A DNA stretch of 22,729 nt from contig JBEKFQ010000051.1 of the NCBI GenBank assembly GCA_050013235.1, positions 1 through 22,729 of the forward strand, read 5' to 3'. Origin of the DNA: RH-AL1 sp050013235. Lineage in GTDB: Bacteria; Pseudomonadota; Alphaproteobacteria; Rhizobiales; Beijerinckiaceae. Made by a program: the position numbers and the translations under genes. Below the pieces are notes generated by a model. That model ran no database searches, was not told the origin of the DNA, and was given only the letters and a program-made list of their open reading frames with translations. Position 1 is the first letter of the stretch; each line of letters starts with the position of its first letter. Of the stretch, positions 22,696 to 22,729 are shown one piece after another.

Positions 22696-22729
22696 ATGAC
22701 GTATTTTGCCGGACTGGATGTTTCGTTGG
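22500..22729 (+). mobile_element. IS110-family insertion sequence, left part only
   Basis: Called from the transposase start at 22696. The left boundary of about 22500 is a guess, allowing the ~200-bp non-coding left end seen in IS110-subgroup elements; the rest is outside the window. Confidence 0.5.
22696..22729 (+). CDS. IS110-family transposase, N-terminal fragment (cut by window end)
   Basis: Only eleven codons are visible: MTYFAGLDVSL-like (the last codon is partial). The Phe-Ala-Gly-Leu-Asp-Val-Ser start is typical of IS110-family DEDD transposases, where the Asp is the first acidic residue of the RuvC-like domain. AAGGAG lies 7 nt before the ATG. IS110 enzymes insert through a serine-dependent recombination step guided by a bridge RNA. 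Intactness cannot be judged. Confidence 0.75.
   Translation, partial: MTYFAGLDVSL

Noticed and set aside
1..22729. CRISPR arrays, tRNA and rRNA genes
   Set aside because: No regularly spaced direct repeats, no T-loop plus CCA-like cloverleaf, and no rRNA sequence were seen on either strand by eye; a dedicated scan would be needed to be certain for tRNA.

Overview
The window looks like chromosomal DNA from a GC-rich alphaproteobacterium, probably of the Hyphomicrobiales and possibly near Beijerinckiaceae. The grounds are the argJ-mutT pair, the hisF-hisE-coaA block, an RpoH of alphaproteobacterial type, an EcfG/RpoE2-type general-stress promoter and palindromic repeats of a kind common in these genomes. 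Genus cannot be fixed from the sequence alone.

Layout, left to right. (1) 1-430 has no supported gene. (2) 431-2070: argJ and a mutT-like Nudix gene, stop and start overlapping. (3) 2119-3317: two copies of a ~140-bp palindromic repeat in opposite orientation, bracketing a lone MNT nucleotidyltransferase and a tautomerase. (4) rpoH on minus, then an MFS transporter on plus. (5) A KGG-repeat stress protein behind a GGAAC-type stress promoter, and a small exported protein ending at a clear intrinsic terminator. (6) 7174-10522: a NarL-type response regulator and its histidine kinase, divergent from a haem aldoxime dehydratase with all known active-site residues; the shared ~300-bp spacer is full of dyads. 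(7) 10717-13786: an unknown membrane protein followed by 5-oxoprolinase genes pxpABC as one tight operon. (8) 13787-16280: a locally AT-rich segment with a BLUF blue-light sensor followed by a globin-coupled (haem) chemotaxis transducer. (9) HdeD-like membrane protein, exported metallo-beta-lactamase-fold hydrolase, and a DUF2235 serine hydrolase. (10) Minus strand 19579-21653: hisF-hisE-coaA, fused by overlaps. (11) Directly upstream of hisF, where hisA would be expected, lies a vapBC toxin-antitoxin pair with a palindromic operator between -35 and -10, and then, running off the window, the start of an IS110-family transposase.

Functionally, most of the window is housekeeping metabolism (arginine, histidine, CoA, pyroglutamate recycling) mixed with sensing and stress genes (RpoH, KGG protein, HdeD, two-component system, BLUF, haem-globin transducer). 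The clearest accessory material is the repeat-bracketed pair at 2.1-3.3 kb, the AT-rich BLUF segment at 13.8-14.7 kb, and the vapBC/IS110 insertion at the right end. The best leads for something new are the IS110 left end, which should encode a bridge RNA if it belongs to the IS110 subgroup; the aldoxime dehydratase with a private two-component system; and the light/haem sensor pair. No rRNA, tRNA or CRISPR was seen.
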